Under the pieces are notes generated by a model. The model searched no databases and was not told the DNA's origin. It worked only from the letters and a program-made list of their open reading frames with translations. From positions 24,671 through 88,670 of the forward strand of contig CAJKEB010000001.1 in assembly GCA_905198865.1 (NCBI GenBank): a stretch of DNA of 64,000 nt, in the 5' to 3' direction. Source of the DNA: an uncultured Eubacteriales bacterium (GTDB lineage: Bacteria; Bacillota; Clostridia; Monoglobales; Monoglobaceae). Positions 1 to 9,188 of this stretch are shown here, piece by piece. Made by a program: the position numbers and the translations under genes. How positions within the stretch are numbered: position 1 is the first letter of the stretch; every line of letters begins with the position of its first letter.

Positions 1-131
1 GAGAAAAGTCTACAAAGGCCGTTATTGTTTTAAAGACGAGTGATTTAGAGGCTTCTGCCGCTATATTAAAGGAGAACGGCGTAACCGTTCTTACAAAAGA
101 GGATGTGAATAACCTGGATTATGCAAAATAG
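1..131 (+). CDS. C-terminal end of an ACT-domain-like protein (partial)
   Basis: An open frame enters from the left edge (codons from position 3) and stops at 129-131, giving about 42 residues that include AVIVLKTSDLEASAAILKEN. The pattern of a short beta strand, a helix, then a strand reading GVTVLTKEDV resembles the end of a small amino-acid-binding ACT domain. It overlaps the start of the next gene by 11 bp, so the two are probably co-transcribed. The family call rests on a short fragment and is tentative. Confidence 0.5.
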   Translation, partial: EKSTKAVIVLKTSDLEASAAILKENGVTVLTKEDVNNLDYAK

Positions 132-1425
132 TTTTGATTCATCAAATGCTTCGCTTGATTATTTAAAAGATTGGTTTGGAATAAGCGACAAAGCCATTGA
201 ACTGTATAGAATAGCAGAAGAGGAGCTTAGTGAAAGATTTAAGGAAATCGAAGCAATAGCTTCTTATAATCAGCTTAAAGTATTGAAAGCTTTTCAGAAT
301 AACCGCATTTCATATGCTCATTTCGGAGAAACAACCGGTTACGGATATGATGATATGGGCAGAGATGCGCTTGATAAGGTATATGCTGAAATTCTCGGTG
401 CAGAGGATGCAATGGTCAGACATAATATTGTTTCCGGAACACAGGCTATATCTGCATGTCTTTTTGGTATATTGAGACCGGGCGATATCCTTGCTTCGGT
501 TGTCGGCGGTCCTTATGATACAATGGAGGAGGTAATCGGAATTCGAAACGGTGAGTTCCCGAATTCCGGTTCTCTCAGAGATTTCGGCATTAAATATCGT
601 CAGGTCGATTTGATTGACGGTACTTTTGTTGATTATAAAGGTATTGAAAAGTTAGTAACCGAAAATAAGATAAAGGCAGTGCTTATTCAGCGGTCGAGAG
701 GTTATGATTGGCGTGATTCATTAACTGTGGGAGAAATTGGCGGAATTGTTGAAACAGTTAAATCAATCAGTCCCGATACGATTTGTATTGTCGATAACTG
801 TTACGGTATCTTTGTTGAAAAGCAGGAACCTACAGAATTAGGTGCTGATTTAATAGTCGGTTCACTTATAAAAAATGCAGGGGGAAGCCTTGCATTAAGC
901 GGCGGATACATTGCCGGAACGGAAGAGTGCGTCAGAAAGGTTGCATATCGTCTCACAGCTCCGGGACTCGGAAAGCATGTAGGTGCCAGTCTTGGTATGA
1001 ACAGAAATATGTATCAGGGCTTGTTTATGGCTCCGCATGTTGTTGCAGAAAGCATTAAGACAGCTGTGCTGTGCGCTTCGATGTTCAGCAAGCTTGGATT
1101 TGATGTGTGTCCTGATGTTGATTCAAGCCGAAGCGATATTATACAGGCAGTAAAACTTGAGACTGCTGAAAATGTAATTAAATTCTGTCAGGCAATACAA
1201 AAGGGTTCGCCTATCGATAGCTATGTGACACCTGAGCCGTGGGATATGCCCGGATATGAAGCTCAGGTAATCATGGCAGCCGGTGCGTTTGTTCAGGGGG
1301 CATCGATTGAGCTTTCGGCTGACGCTCCTATTGAACCCCCGTATATAGCGTATATGCAGGGCGGAGTTATATATGACAGTGCAAAAATCGGAATAATTAA
1401 GGCTGCCGATGAGTTTATTGATTGA
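121..1425 (+). CDS. PLP-dependent methionine gamma-lyase family protein (aluminium-resistance / YnbB-like)
   Basis: This 434-aa protein belongs to the fold-type I PLP enzymes of the Cys/Met metabolism group that are annotated in Firmicutes as methionine gamma-lyase family or aluminium-resistance protein; the true substrate is generally unknown. The PLP-binding lysine is K251 in SLIKNAGG, preceded by an Asp in IVDNCYG that fits the cofactor-ring contact. The substrate-loop region YGYDDMGRD and the glycine-rich stretch VSGTQAIS are also typical. Length matches the family. It overlaps the upstream ACT-like gene and is followed after 20 bp by a Cys/His-rich small protein, so the three may form an operon. 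The role in metal tolerance is inherited from the family name and is not shown by the sequence. Confidence 0.88.
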   Translation: MQNSFDSSNASLDYLKDWFGISDKAIELYRIAEEELSERFKEIEAIASYNQLKVLKAFQNNRISYAHFGETTGYGYDDMGRDALDKVYAEILGAEDAMVRHNIVSGTQAISACLFGILRPGDILASVVGGPYDTMEEVIGIRNGEFPNSGSLRDFGIKYRQVDLIDGTFVDYKGIEKLVTENKIKAVLIQRSRGYDWRDSLTVGEIGGIVETVKSISPDTICIVDNCYGIFVEKQEPTELGADLIVGSLIKNAGGSLALSGGYIAGTEECVRKVAYRLTAPGLGKHVGASLGMNRNMYQGLFMAPHVVAESIKTAVLCASMFSKLGFDVCPDVDSSRSDIIQAVKLETAENVIKFCQAIQKGSPIDSYVTPEPWDMPGYEAQVIMAAGAFVQGASIELSADAPIEPPYIAYMQGGVIYDSAKIGIIKAADEFID

Positions 1426-1445
1426 TGATTTTGAGGTGATTTGTT

Positions 1446-1709
1446 TTGGCTAAAGAATGTGTCTTGTACGACAGAATATGCAATGGCTGCGGTGAGTGCG
1501 ATTATTGTGATTTAAATCCGGTAAAGCTGTGCGACAACTGCGGTAAGTGCATTGATTCCGGAAAAGAATATGAAGAAATTAAAATTGACGGAATAATTAC
1601 GCCCGGTACTTCTAATGCAAAATATACGCATAATCATCCCCATGATCACGAGCATAATTATACTCACGATTCGCATGACTGTGACTGCGGCTGTGACCAC
1701 AATCATTGA
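1446..1709 (+). CDS. small Cys- and His-rich metal-binding protein
   Basis: This 87-aa protein starts at TTG with the ribosome site GAGGTG seven bases upstream. Its N-terminal half carries CNGCGECDYC and CDNCGKC, closely spaced cysteine pairs able to hold an iron-sulfur cluster or zinc. The C-terminal 30 residues are dominated by His and Asp (HNHPHDHEHNYTHD) and end in CDCGCDHNH, a composition seen in nickel, zinc or cobalt storage and chaperone tails. It follows the PLP gene by 20 bp and is likely co-transcribed. I do not recognise a named family. The link to metal handling is inferred from composition and from the neighbour's family name. Confidence 0.75.
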   Translation: MAKECVLYDRICNGCGECDYCDLNPVKLCDNCGKCIDSGKEYEEIKIDGIITPGTSNAKYTHNHPHDHEHNYTHDSHDCDCGCDHNH

Positions 1710-1780
1710 TTGCATATGTATTGACCGTGTGATAGTACTATATAACACGAGGCAGTCAGATACCGTGTTTATGATAGAAT

Positions 1781-1808
1781 AAAGAGGAAGCATACTGCTT
1801 CCCCTTTA
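1781..1808. terminator. bidirectional terminator between convergent genes
   Basis: The near-perfect stem GAAGCA/TGCTTC is flanked by A-rich sequence on the left and T-rich sequence on the right. It lies between a forward gene ending at 1709 and a reverse gene ending at 1841, so it can serve both strands. Confidence 0.65.
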
Positions 1809-1840
1809 TTATTTATTAGCATTAGCTTAATGCAGAATTA

Positions 1841-2062
1841 TTAGCCCTGCTGCTGATTTGCAGCATCCTGCTCGTACTTCTGTATCATTTTCTTTACCAT
1901 CTGTCCGCCGATACTACCGGCCTGTCTTGATGTGAGGTCACCGTTGTAACCCTTGTTAAGTGTAACACCTACTTCTGAAGCAGCCTCCATCTTAAACTGA
2001 TCCATAGCTGCCTTAGCCTGCGGTACTACCAGCTTGTTGCTTCCGCTATTTGAATTTGCCAT
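1841..2062 (-). CDS. alpha/beta-type small acid-soluble spore protein (SASP)
   Basis: This 73-aa DNA-binding spore protein coats and protects DNA in the dormant spore and is degraded by the Gpr protease on germination. The sequence has both conserved SASP blocks: KMEAASEVGV, which contains the Gpr cleavage region, and DLTSRQAGSIGGQMVKKMI. A strong ribosome site (AAGGAGTG) lies upstream of the ATG. A candidate sigma-G promoter precedes it. This is direct evidence that the organism sporulates. Confidence 0.96.
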   Translation of the reverse strand: MANSNSGSNKLVVPQAKAAMDQFKMEAASEVGVTLNKGYNGDLTSRQAGSIGGQMVKKMIQKYEQDAANQQQG

Positions 2063-2097
2063 TTTATTTCACTCCTTAATTTTTTGTGTTGCAAGTC

Positions 2098-2127
2098 TAT
2101 TTTGTGACTTTATTGTGATGTTTATTC
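2098..2127 (-). promoter_or_regulatory. candidate sigma-G type promoter for the SASP gene
   Basis: Read on the reverse strand, GAATAA (2122-2127) and CAAAATA (2098-2104) are separated by 17 bp. This approximates the sigma-G pattern (gnATA, then CATnnTA). SASP genes are classical sigma-G targets in the forespore, so context supports it, but the -10 match is imperfect. Confidence 0.45.
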
Positions 2128-2270
2128 AAGCAATTTTTGGTTTTTCGACTTTTGAAAATTTATAATCAATAATTTTTGCATTTTAGTCTTTTATCCCGAA
2201 AAATTTGTTTAAAAAACATCTCAATAATAATGATGCCCAAAAATTTTTAAAATATTTTGCATGATAGCTA

Positions 2271-2299
2271 TTGCACAAAATTTACTCTTGTGGTAAAAT
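2271..2299 (+). promoter_or_regulatory. sigma-A promoter of pgi
   Basis: TTGCAC (2271-2276), a 17-bp spacer and TAAAAT (2294-2299) lie about 50 bp before the pgi start codon. Confidence 0.7.
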
Positions 2300-2350
2300 A
2301 ATTACCAGTGAAAATTAATAAAATTTTATATAAAAAAGGAGAAAATACCT

Positions 2351-3688
2351 ATGTCAAAGAATGTAACTTTTAATTATCAAAGAGCATTGGACTTTTTTGC
2401 TCAGGACGAAATTGATAACATGCAGGCTCAGATTGAAGCAGTTGACAAAGTTCTTATGGAAAAGACCGGAGCCGGAAACGATTATTTAGGCTGGATTGAT
2501 TTGCCGGTTAACTATGATAAGGACGAGTTTGCGAGAATCAAAGCCGCTGCCGAGAAGATCAGAAATGACAGTGATGTTTTGATTGTTGTAGGTATAGGCG
2601 GTTCATATCTCGGTGCAAAGGCGGCTGTAGACTTCATCAACGGTCAGTTCTATAACTACAATGCTAAGCCGCAGATTATTTTTGCGGGAAATAACATCAG
2701 TCCTAACTACTTAAATGATGTTTTAAAGACAATCGAAGGCAAGGAAGTTTCTGTAAATATTATTTCAAAGTCGGGCACAACGACAGAGCCGGCTATCGCT
2801 TTCAGAATTTTTAAGAATTATCTTGAAGAAAAGTACGGCAAGGAAGGTGCAAAAGACAGAATTTATGCTACAACCGACAAAGCAAAGGGCGCTCTCAAAA
2901 ATCTCGCCGATACTGAAGGATATCAGACGTTTGTAGTTCCGGACGATGTTGGCGGAAGATTTTCTGTTTTGACAGCAGTAGGTCTGCTTCCGATTGCTGT
3001 TTCAGGCGCTGATATTGACGCTATGATGCAGGGCGCTGCTGATGCAAGAGAATTGTACAGCAAGCCATGCCTTAAGGAAAACGAGTGCTATCAGTATGCC
3101 GCAATCAGAAATATTCTTCATCAGAAGGGCAAGAATATTGAAATGCTCGTAAACTATGAGCCTGAACTTCAGTATTTCATCGAGTGGTGGAAACAGCTTT
3201 ACGGCGAGAGTGAGGGCAAGGACAAGAAGGGAATTTTCCCGGCAGGCGCTTGCTTCTCAACAGACCTTCATTCAATGGGGCAGTATATTCAGGATGGTAT
3301 GAGACAGCTGTTTGAGACCGTGCTTTATGTTAAGAATTCTAAGTCAGACATTGCTATGACAGAGGATAAGGACAATGTTGACGGACTTAACTTCCTGACT
3401 GGCAAGACAATGGATTTTGTTAATAAGAAAGCGTTTGAAGGTACGCTTTTGGCACACAACGACGGCGGTGTTCCGAACCTCATTATTGAGCTTGAAAAGC
3501 TTGACGAGTATACATTCGGTCAGCTTGTATACTTCTTTGAAAAGGCCTGCGGTATCAGCGGTTATTTGCTCGGCGTAAATCCGTTCAATCAGCCGGGTGT
3601 TGAAAGCTACAAGAAGAATATGTTTGCTCTTCTCGGAAAGCCCGGATATGAAGCTGATAAGGAAGCGCTTGAGGCAAGACTGAAATAA
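2351..3688 (+). CDS. pgi: glucose-6-phosphate isomerase
   Basis: This cytosolic glycolytic enzyme interconverts glucose-6-phosphate and fructose-6-phosphate. The 445-aa length is that of the short Gram-positive form. Signature blocks are present: [11 protein letters not shown] near residue 85 (sugar-phosphate binding), [10 protein letters not shown] (phosphate loop), [16 protein letters not shown] (PGI signature 1), HNDGGVPN, and [11 protein letters not shown] near the C-terminus (signature 2). The start is the ATG after AAGGAG. It stands alone with its own promoter. Confidence 0.97.
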   Translation: MSKNVTFNYQRALDFFAQDEIDNMQAQIEAVDKVLMEKTGAGNDYLGWIDLPVNYDKDEFARIKAAAEKIRNDSDVLIVVGIGGSYLGAKAAVDFINGQFYNYNAKPQIIFAGNNISPNYLNDVLKTIEGKEVSVNIISKSGTTTEPAIAFRIFKNYLEEKYGKEGAKDRIYATTDKAKGALKNLADTEGYQTFVVPDDVGGRFSVLTAVGLLPIAVSGADIDAMMQGAADARELYSKPCLKENECYQYAAIRNILHQKGKNIEMLVNYEPELQYFIEWWKQLYGESEGKDKKGIFPAGACFSTDLHSMGQYIQDGMRQLFETVLYVKNSKSDIAMTEDKDNVDGLNFLTGKTMDFVNKKAFEGTLLAHNDGGVPNLIIELEKLDEYTFGQLVYFFEKACGISGYLLGVNPFNQPGVESYKKNMFALLGKPGYEADKEALEARLK

Positions 3689-3755
3689 TTGATGTAATAT
3701 TTATGAATTTACTTTAAGTATTTTGTAAATATTTATTATATTTTTCAAAAAAGGC

Positions 3756-3784
3756 TTGTGTAATTTAATATATTGTGATATAAT
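3756..3784 (+). promoter_or_regulatory. sigma-A promoter of the small P-loop gene
   Basis: TTGTGT (3756-3761), a 17-bp spacer and a perfect TATAAT (3779-3784) lie about 100 bp before the gene at 3887. Confidence 0.65.
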
Positions 3785-3886
3785 ATCAGTAATTAAAACG
3801 ATGGAATTGTATTTGGTATTGAGTTGTTATATTTTGAATAAGCGCAATACCTGTTATGCTACATCAAGGAAAGGCGGTAGACTAAA

Positions 3887-4300
3887 ATGATAAAAATACA
3901 TATCGGTTTAAAGGGCAGCGGTAAGACAAAAAAGCTGATTGAGGCTGTAAATGCTGCTGTAAATGTTGAAAATGGTAATGTTGTCTGCATCACTGACGGC
4001 AATCGTCTTATGCACGATCTGGACAGAAAAGTCAGAATGATTAATACAGAAGATTTCAGCGTCAAGAATTTTGATATGTTTGAAGGTATGATTTGCGGCT
4101 TGATTGCTCAGGATTATGATATTACCCATGTATTTATCGACAGTGTGTTCAAGAGCGTTCCGAGCGGTGATATGACATCTATTGAAGGATTCATTGCTGA
4201 TTTGGAAAAACTCGAAGATAAATTTAACGTTTCATTCACAATGATGGTTAGCGCAGAGGCTTCGACAGCCGGTCCTAATGTTGAAAAATACATTGATTAA
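3887..4300 (+). CDS. small P-loop nucleotide-binding protein of unknown role
   Basis: This 137-aa protein begins with beta strand IKIHIGL and a Walker A motif, GLKGSGKTK, at residues 8-16. A hydrophobic strand ending in an acidic residue (THVFIDSVF) resembles a Walker B. The rest matches the compact P-loop proteins common in Clostridia that carry generic names such as ATP-binding or twitching-motility-like protein. It has its own promoter upstream and a terminator downstream, so it is a single-gene unit. Function is unknown. Confidence 0.75.
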   Translation: MIKIHIGLKGSGKTKKLIEAVNAAVNVENGNVVCITDGNRLMHDLDRKVRMINTEDFSVKNFDMFEGMICGLIAQDYDITHVFIDSVFKSVPSGDMTSIEGFIADLEKLEDKFNVSFTMMVSAEASTAGPNVEKYID

Positions 4301-4376
4301 TTTTGGCTTTTAAGATATATGCGGCAAATTTTAATTGCCTCAAATGTTGACAGAATTAATATTTTGTGTTATTTTA

Positions 4377-4410
4377 TAGAGGCTGTGAGTTTCACAGCCT
4401 CTATTTGTTT
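4377..4410 (+). terminator. rho-independent terminator
   Basis: A perfect 12-bp stem (TAGAGGCTGTGA / TCACAGCCTCTA) with a 3-base loop is followed by TTTGTTT. It ends the P-loop gene transcript. Confidence 0.85.
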
Positions 4411-4462
4411 ATTATTTTATGATAGTTCTTGTTTGAGAATTTGAATTGAAAGGTATGATAGT

Positions 4463-5959
4463 ATGAAGTATATCAGTACAAGAGATAAGAGTTTGAAATT
4501 GAGTTCTGCCGAAGCTATTAAAAGAGGTTTATCGGAGGACGGCGGTTTGTTTGTTCCGGAGGAGTTTCCGAAGATTACAAAAGCGGAAATAAATTCTTTG
4601 GTTGATAAGTCTTATATAGAGAGAGCAAATTACATACTTGCGAAGTATTTAACGGATTTTACCAAAGAAGAAATCGCAATGTGTACAAACGGTGCATATG
4701 GCGGTGGAAAGTTTAGCAGTGAAAAAGTTGCTCCTGTTATAAAAATTAATGACAGCGAGTATATTCTTGAGCTGTGGCATGGCCCTACATGCGCGTTTAA
4801 GGACATGGCTCTTCAAATTCTTCCGCACTTTATGACAACTTCTATGAAGAAAACAGGCGAGGATAAGACAATTGTGATCTTGGTTGCAACCTCAGGTGAC
4901 ACAGGTAAGGCTGCTCTTGAAGGCTTTAAAGATGTTGATGGCACAAAGATTATAGTATTCTATCCCAGCGAAGGTGTCAGCGATATTCAGAAGCTTCAAA
5001 TGGTTACGCAAAGCGGTAATAACGTTTGTGTTGAAGGTATTAACGGTAATTTTGACGATGCGCAAAACGGTGTTAAGAAGATTTTCACTGACGCTGATCT
5101 TGGGGCTGAGCTTGAAAAGAACGGATACGCTTTCTCATCGGCTAATTCAATAAACTGGGGTCGTCTTGTGCCTCAGATAGTTTACTATATTTCGGCATAC
5201 TGTGATATGATTGAAGGCGGCGAAATTAAAAATGGCGATAAGATCAATGTTTGCGTACCTACCGGTAATTTCGGTAATATTCTTGCTGCTTATTATGCAA
5301 AGAAGATGGGACTGCCGATTAATAAACTGATTTGTGCGTCGAATAAGAATGATGTTCTCACCGACTTCATCAGAACCGGTGAATATAATAAAAACAGAGA
5401 TTTCTATCAGACAGTTTCTCCGTCAATGGATATTCTTATTTCAAGCAATCTCGAAAGACTATTGTTTGATATTTCCGGAAACGATGACAAGAAAATCAGC
5501 AAGATGATGTCAGACCTTTCCAAGAAGGGTCAGTATAAACTTACCAAGACGCTGCATAATAAAATCACTAATCTGTTCTGGGGTGGATGCTGTGATGATT
5601 ACTTCACTAAAGAACAGATTTGGAAAACATTCGCTGAAGATGATTATACTCTTGACACTCATACAGCGGTTGCTGTCGATGTATACAAGCAATATATTTC
5701 CGAGACGGGCGATATGACAAAGACAATTATCGCATCAACCGCAAGTCCGTTTAAGTTCAACAGCTCGGTTCTTTCCGCTTTAGGCGTTGAGACAAACGGT
5801 AAGTCTGAGTTTGAGCTTTTGGAATATTTAAAAGAAAAGAGCGATATGGATATTCCTAAGTCTTTGGCAGAACTTAAGAATAAAAAAATCAGATTTGACG
5901 AAGTTATCGATACCGATGAAATGGTAAGTTCAATAAAAGAGACATTAAAGATTAAATAA
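4463..5959 (+). CDS. thrC: threonine synthase
   Basis: This PLP enzyme converts O-phospho-homoserine to threonine. The 498-aa length and N-terminus (YISTRDKS, then EDGGLFVPEE) match the long bacterial class. The PLP-binding lysine is K113 in WHGPTCAFKDMALQ. The phosphate-binding loop ATSGDTGKAA and the glycine motif PTGNFGN are intact. No other threonine-pathway gene adjoins it. A strong terminator follows. Confidence 0.97.
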   Translation: MKYISTRDKSLKLSSAEAIKRGLSEDGGLFVPEEFPKITKAEINSLVDKSYIERANYILAKYLTDFTKEEIAMCTNGAYGGGKFSSEKVAPVIKINDSEYILELWHGPTCAFKDMALQILPHFMTTSMKKTGEDKTIVILVATSGDTGKAALEGFKDVDGTKIIVFYPSEGVSDIQKLQMVTQSGNNVCVEGINGNFDDAQNGVKKIFTDADLGAELEKNGYAFSSANSINWGRLVPQIVYYISAYCDMIEGGEIKNGDKINVCVPTGNFGNILAAYYAKKMGLPINKLICASNKNDVLTDFIRTGEYNKNRDFYQTVSPSMDILISSNLERLLFDISGNDDKKISKMMSDLSKKGQYKLTKTLHNKITNLFWGGCCDDYFTKEQIWKTFAEDDYTLDTHTAVAVDVYKQYISETGDMTKTIIASTASPFKFNSSVLSALGVETNGKSEFELLEYLKEKSDMDIPKSLAELKNKKIRFDEVIDTDEMVSSIKETLKIK

Positions 5960-5979
5960 TATTGGACTTGGAGAATTTC

Positions 5980-6020
5980 AAACGGCTGTCTCATAAATGG
6001 GAGACAGCCGTTTAGAATGG
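5980..6020 (+). terminator. rho-independent terminator after thrC
   Basis: AAACGGCTGTCTC and GAGACAGCCGTTT form a 13-bp stem around a short loop, followed shortly by a T-rich run. It also lies ahead of the convergent reverse gene ending at 6054. Confidence 0.85.
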
Positions 6021-6053
6021 TTTTTGTAATCTAATCGGAATTTGATGATTAAA

Positions 6054-6212
6054 TTACTTGTTTGGCTTAAAGGTTACACATTCAGTGTCGCATGAACTGC
6101 AGCAGCTGCTTGTGCCGCCTACCTCGATTTTTGTAGCAGTACAAATATCTGCCGGAGCATGGTATTCGCAATCTTTAACCCTGCAAACTATTTCTGTGCT
6201 TCTGTTATCCAT
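6054..6212 (-). CDS. DUF1540 cysteine-rich small protein
   Basis: This 52-aa protein starts at the ATG at 6210-6212, which has AAAGGAGG seven bases upstream; longer in-frame versions lack such a site. It contains CRVKDCEYHAPADICTA and, near the end, CCSSCDTECVTFKP. This is the spaced-cysteine arrangement of the DUF1540 family, thought to bind a metal ion. These short proteins are widespread in Clostridia, often linked to sporulation, and have no established function. Confidence 0.85.
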   Translation of the reverse strand: MDNRSTEIVCRVKDCEYHAPADICTATKIEVGGTSSCCSSCDTECVTFKPNK

Positions 6213-6357
6213 AATGAAATTCCTCCTTTCGTTCTCGAAAATAGTATAACCGATTGTTAAACTAATATTCAGCTTATATAATTGGAAATATTTTCTATAT
6301 TTCATTTTATGTGTTAGTATTTAAAGAATTCTTTAAATAAATTTGTGAGGTGCGGCC

Positions 6358-7053
6358 ATGGCAATATTTGCTATTTCAGATTTGCATTTACCTTTAAGTG
6401 TAAACAAACCGATGAATGTATTCAGCCCAAAGTGGGACAATTATGTCGAAAGACTTAAAGAAAACTGGCAGAAAATTGTCGGTCCCGATGACATAGTTAT
6501 TATGCCGGGTGATATTTCATGGGCAACTTATCTTGAAGATTCTGCTGCGGATTTTGAACATATAAACAATCTAAACGGCAGAAAAGTAATACTAAAGGGT
6601 AATCACGACTATTGGTGGACAACCATGAACAAGCTCAATAAATTTATGTCTGAGCATGGTTTTAACAGTATTGAATTTGTCCATAATACTGCGGTGATGT
6701 ATGGCAGCACGGCGATTTGCGGAACACGCGGCTGGAATATAGCTCATGAAGATTCAAGCGACGATGACAAGAAAATATTTATGCGTGAAAAACAGAGAAT
6801 GATTCTCTCGCTCGAAGAGGCAAAGCGTAAGAAAGCAAAAGAGATTATTGTGGCTATGCACTATCCGCCGGTTGAAAAGGGCGGTTTAAATTTCGATTTT
6901 ATTGAGATAATGAAACAGTACGGAGTAAAAAAATGTATATACGGTCACTTGCATGCCGCTGCACAGAGCTATGCGTGCCAGGGTGATGTACACGGTGTTA
7001 ATCTTTCGTTGGTTTCGTGCGATTATCTCAATTTTATTCCGAAATTAATTTAG
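6358..7053 (+). CDS. calcineurin-type metallophosphoesterase
   Basis: This 231-aa protein has all motifs of the two-metal phosphoesterase fold: SDLHL at the N-terminus, PGDISW, GNHDYWW, AMHYPP and GHLHAA near the end. It resembles the small stand-alone phosphohydrolases of COG1768 type in Firmicutes. The substrate is unknown. The ATG at 6358 follows GAGGTG. It sits between the DUF1540 gene and tig as an independent gene. Confidence 0.88.
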   Translation: MAIFAISDLHLPLSVNKPMNVFSPKWDNYVERLKENWQKIVGPDDIVIMPGDISWATYLEDSAADFEHINNLNGRKVILKGNHDYWWTTMNKLNKFMSEHGFNSIEFVHNTAVMYGSTAICGTRGWNIAHEDSSDDDKKIFMREKQRMILSLEEAKRKKAKEIIVAMHYPPVEKGGLNFDFIEIMKQYGVKKCIYGHLHAAAQSYACQGDVHGVNLSLVSCDYLNFIPKLI

Positions 7054-7093
7054 ATTTTTGTTAAAAGTTACATGGAATTTTTTCTGAAAACGC

Positions 7094-7122
7094 TTGTTTA
7101 TCAGGGTTAGTTATGGTATAAT
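7094..7122 (+). promoter_or_regulatory. sigma-A promoter of tig
   Basis: TTGTTT (7094-7099), a 17-bp spacer and a perfect TATAAT (7117-7122) lie about 45 bp before the tig start. Confidence 0.75.
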
Positions 7123-7167
7123 TTTAAAATATGTTAAGATAAAATAAACATAGTGAGGTAAATTGAA

Positions 7168-8448
7168 ATGGGTAATGTAGAGAAATTGGAAAATAACACA
7201 GTAAGCTTTGAGTTCTCAGTTTCGCCTGAGAAGTTTGAAGAAGCAGTTCAGAAGTCCTACAAAAAGAATGTTAAGAAGATTAATATTCCGGGCTTCAGAA
7301 AGGGAAAGGCTCCGAGAATTCTTATTGAAAAGACTTACGGCAAGGAAATCTTTTATGAGGATGCTATTAACTTTGTTCTTCCCGATGCATATGATAAAGC
7401 AGTAGAGGAAAACGGCATCAGTCCTGTCGCTCAGCCGGAGATTGACCTTAAGAGCGAGCAGATAGATCCTGAAAAGGATATTGTTTTCACAGCGAAGGTT
7501 GTAGTTAAGCCTGAATTTGAACTTGGCGAATATAAAGGCGTCAAGGTTGAAAAGCCTGTATTCACCACATCAGACGCAGATGTTGATGAAGAAATTGACA
7601 AGATCAGAGAGAGAAATTCAAGACTTGTTCCTGTCGAAGACAGACCGGTTCAGGCTGATGATATTGCAAATATTGATTTTGAAGGTTTTGTTGACGGCGT
7701 TGCCTTTGAAGGCGGCAAGGGTGAAGCCTTTGATTTGACAATCGGTTCAGGTCAGTTTATTCCCGGATTTGAAGACCAGCTCCTCGGTAAGAATGCCGGT
7801 GATGATGTTGATGTAAACGTTACTTTCCCTGAAGAGTATCATGCTGAAAATCTTGCGGGCAAAGACGCTGTTTTCAAAGTAAAGATTAACTCGATTAAGG
7901 TAAAAGAGCTTCCGGAAGCCGATGATGATTTTGCAATGGACGTCAGCGAATTTGACACATTTGCTGAATATAAAGCTGATGTTAAGGCAAAGCTTGATGA
8001 AGCAAATGAAGAAAAGACCAAGAATGAGACAGAAAAGACTGTTGTTGACGCTGTATGTGACAATACTGAGATTGATATTCCTCATGAGATGATTGACGCA
8101 CAGGTTGACACAATGGTCAGAGACATGGATATGCAGATGCGTTATCAGGGAATTGATCTTAATACTTATATGCAGTATACAGGTCAGACTCTTGATGCTA
8201 TAAAAGTGCAGTATAAGCCTGAAGCTGAAAAACGTGTTAAGACAACTTTGGTTCTTGAAAAGGTTGCAGAGGTTGAAAGCCTTCAGGTAACTGATGATGA
8301 AATCGAAGCTGAGTATAAGAGCATAAGCGATGACAACGGAATGAAGGTTGAAGATATCAAAAAGTACATTCCGATTGATGATGTAAAGGAACGCATCAAG
8401 GCTCAGAAAGCAATTCAATTCCTTGTTGATAATGCTGACTTTGAGTAA
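7168..8448 (+). CDS. tig: trigger factor (ribosome-associated chaperone and peptidyl-prolyl isomerase)
   Basis: The 426-aa protein has the standard three parts. The N-terminal ribosome-binding domain carries the docking signature GFRKGKAPR near residue 45. A central FKBP-type isomerase domain follows (NIDFEGFVDGVAFEGGKG, then IPGFEDQLLGK, residues about 165-245). The helical C-terminal chaperone arms end at VDNADFE. It binds nascent chains at the ribosome exit. It is followed by a terminator and then clpP-clpX, the usual bacterial order, but as a separate transcript. Confidence 0.97.
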   Translation: MGNVEKLENNTVSFEFSVSPEKFEEAVQKSYKKNVKKINIPGFRKGKAPRILIEKTYGKEIFYEDAINFVLPDAYDKAVEENGISPVAQPEIDLKSEQIDPEKDIVFTAKVVVKPEFELGEYKGVKVEKPVFTTSDADVDEEIDKIRERNSRLVPVEDRPVQADDIANIDFEGFVDGVAFEGGKGEAFDLTIGSGQFIPGFEDQLLGKNAGDDVDVNVTFPEEYHAENLAGKDAVFKVKINSIKVKELPEADDDFAMDVSEFDTFAEYKADVKAKLDEANEEKTKNETEKTVVDAVCDNTEIDIPHEMIDAQVDTMVRDMDMQMRYQGIDLNTYMQYTGQTLDAIKVQYKPEAEKRVKTTLVLEKVAEVESLQVTDDEIEAEYKSISDDNGMKVEDIKKYIPIDDVKERIKAQKAIQFLVDNADFE

Positions 8449-8478
8449 TATTTGAAATATTGTGACATATTGTGACGT

Positions 8479-8520
8479 TAAGGTTGATTTGTCTTTCAAA
8501 TCAACCTTATATGTCATTTT
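8479..8520 (+). terminator. rho-independent terminator after tig
   Basis: A perfect 13-bp stem (TAAGGTTGATTTG / CAAATCAACCTTA) with a 5-base loop is followed by a T-containing tail. Confidence 0.85.
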
Positions 8521-8555
8521 AGAGATAACATAATTTTTGAATTGGAGGTAATTAT

Positions 8556-9161
8556 ATGAGTAGTGAAATTATTAAAAACAGCAGTTTGGTTCCTTATGTT
8601 ATTGAACAGACCGGACATGGCGAGCGTTCATATGACATCTTTTCGAGACTTTTAAAAGACAGAATTATTTTCTTGTCTGATGAGGTAAACGACGCTACTG
8701 CAAGTTTGGTAGTTGCGCAGCTTCTGTTTCTTGACAGTGAAGATCCGGATAAGGATATAAATCTTTATATCAACAGTCCCGGCGGTTCTGTAACGGCAGG
8801 TATGGCGATTTATGATACAATGCAGTACACAAAGGCTGACGTATCTACCATCTGCGTTGGTATGGCTGCGTCAATGGGAGCATTTTTGCTGTCATCGGGT
8901 GCAAAGGGCAAGAGATTTGCTCTGCCTAACAGTGAAATTATGATTCACCAGCCTCTCGGCGGCGTTCAGGGTCAGGCGACCGATATGAAAATTCATGTTG
9001 AAAGAATGCTTAAAATAAAAGAAAACCTCAACAAAATTTTGAGCGAGAATACCGGTCAGCCCCTTGATATTATCAAGCGTGATACTGAAAGAGATAATTT
9101 CATGGATGCTCAGGAAGCTATGAAGTACGGATTGATTGATAACATAGTAACCAAGCGTTAA
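8556..9161 (+). CDS. clpP: ATP-dependent Clp protease proteolytic subunit
   Basis: This serine protease forms the double-heptamer chamber fed by ClpX. The 201-aa sequence keeps the catalytic Ser106 in GMAASMGAF, His131 in MIHQPLGG, and the Asp in TERDNF. The N-terminus ([18 protein letters not shown]) matches the processed-propeptide region. RBS GGAGG precedes the ATG. clpX follows after 27 bp, so the pair is an operon. No CtsR operator was recognised upstream. Confidence 0.98.
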   Translation: MSSEIIKNSSLVPYVIEQTGHGERSYDIFSRLLKDRIIFLSDEVNDATASLVVAQLLFLDSEDPDKDINLYINSPGGSVTAGMAIYDTMQYTKADVSTICVGMAASMGAFLLSSGAKGKRFALPNSEIMIHQPLGGVQGQATDMKIHVERMLKIKENLNKILSENTGQPLDIIKRDTERDNFMDAQEAMKYGLIDNIVTKR

Positions 9162-9188
9162 AATTTAAGTATATTTTGGAGGATTATT

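Noticed and set aside
1512..1793. Reverse-strand 93-codon frame opposite the Cys/His-rich protein
   Set aside because: It runs through the terminator and mirrors the His-rich codons; no start signal.
7747..8517. 256-codon open frame antisense to tig
   Set aside because: It lies wholly opposite a clear trigger-factor gene and its terminator, has no ribosome site or recognisable family, and its composition is the mirror of tig codons.
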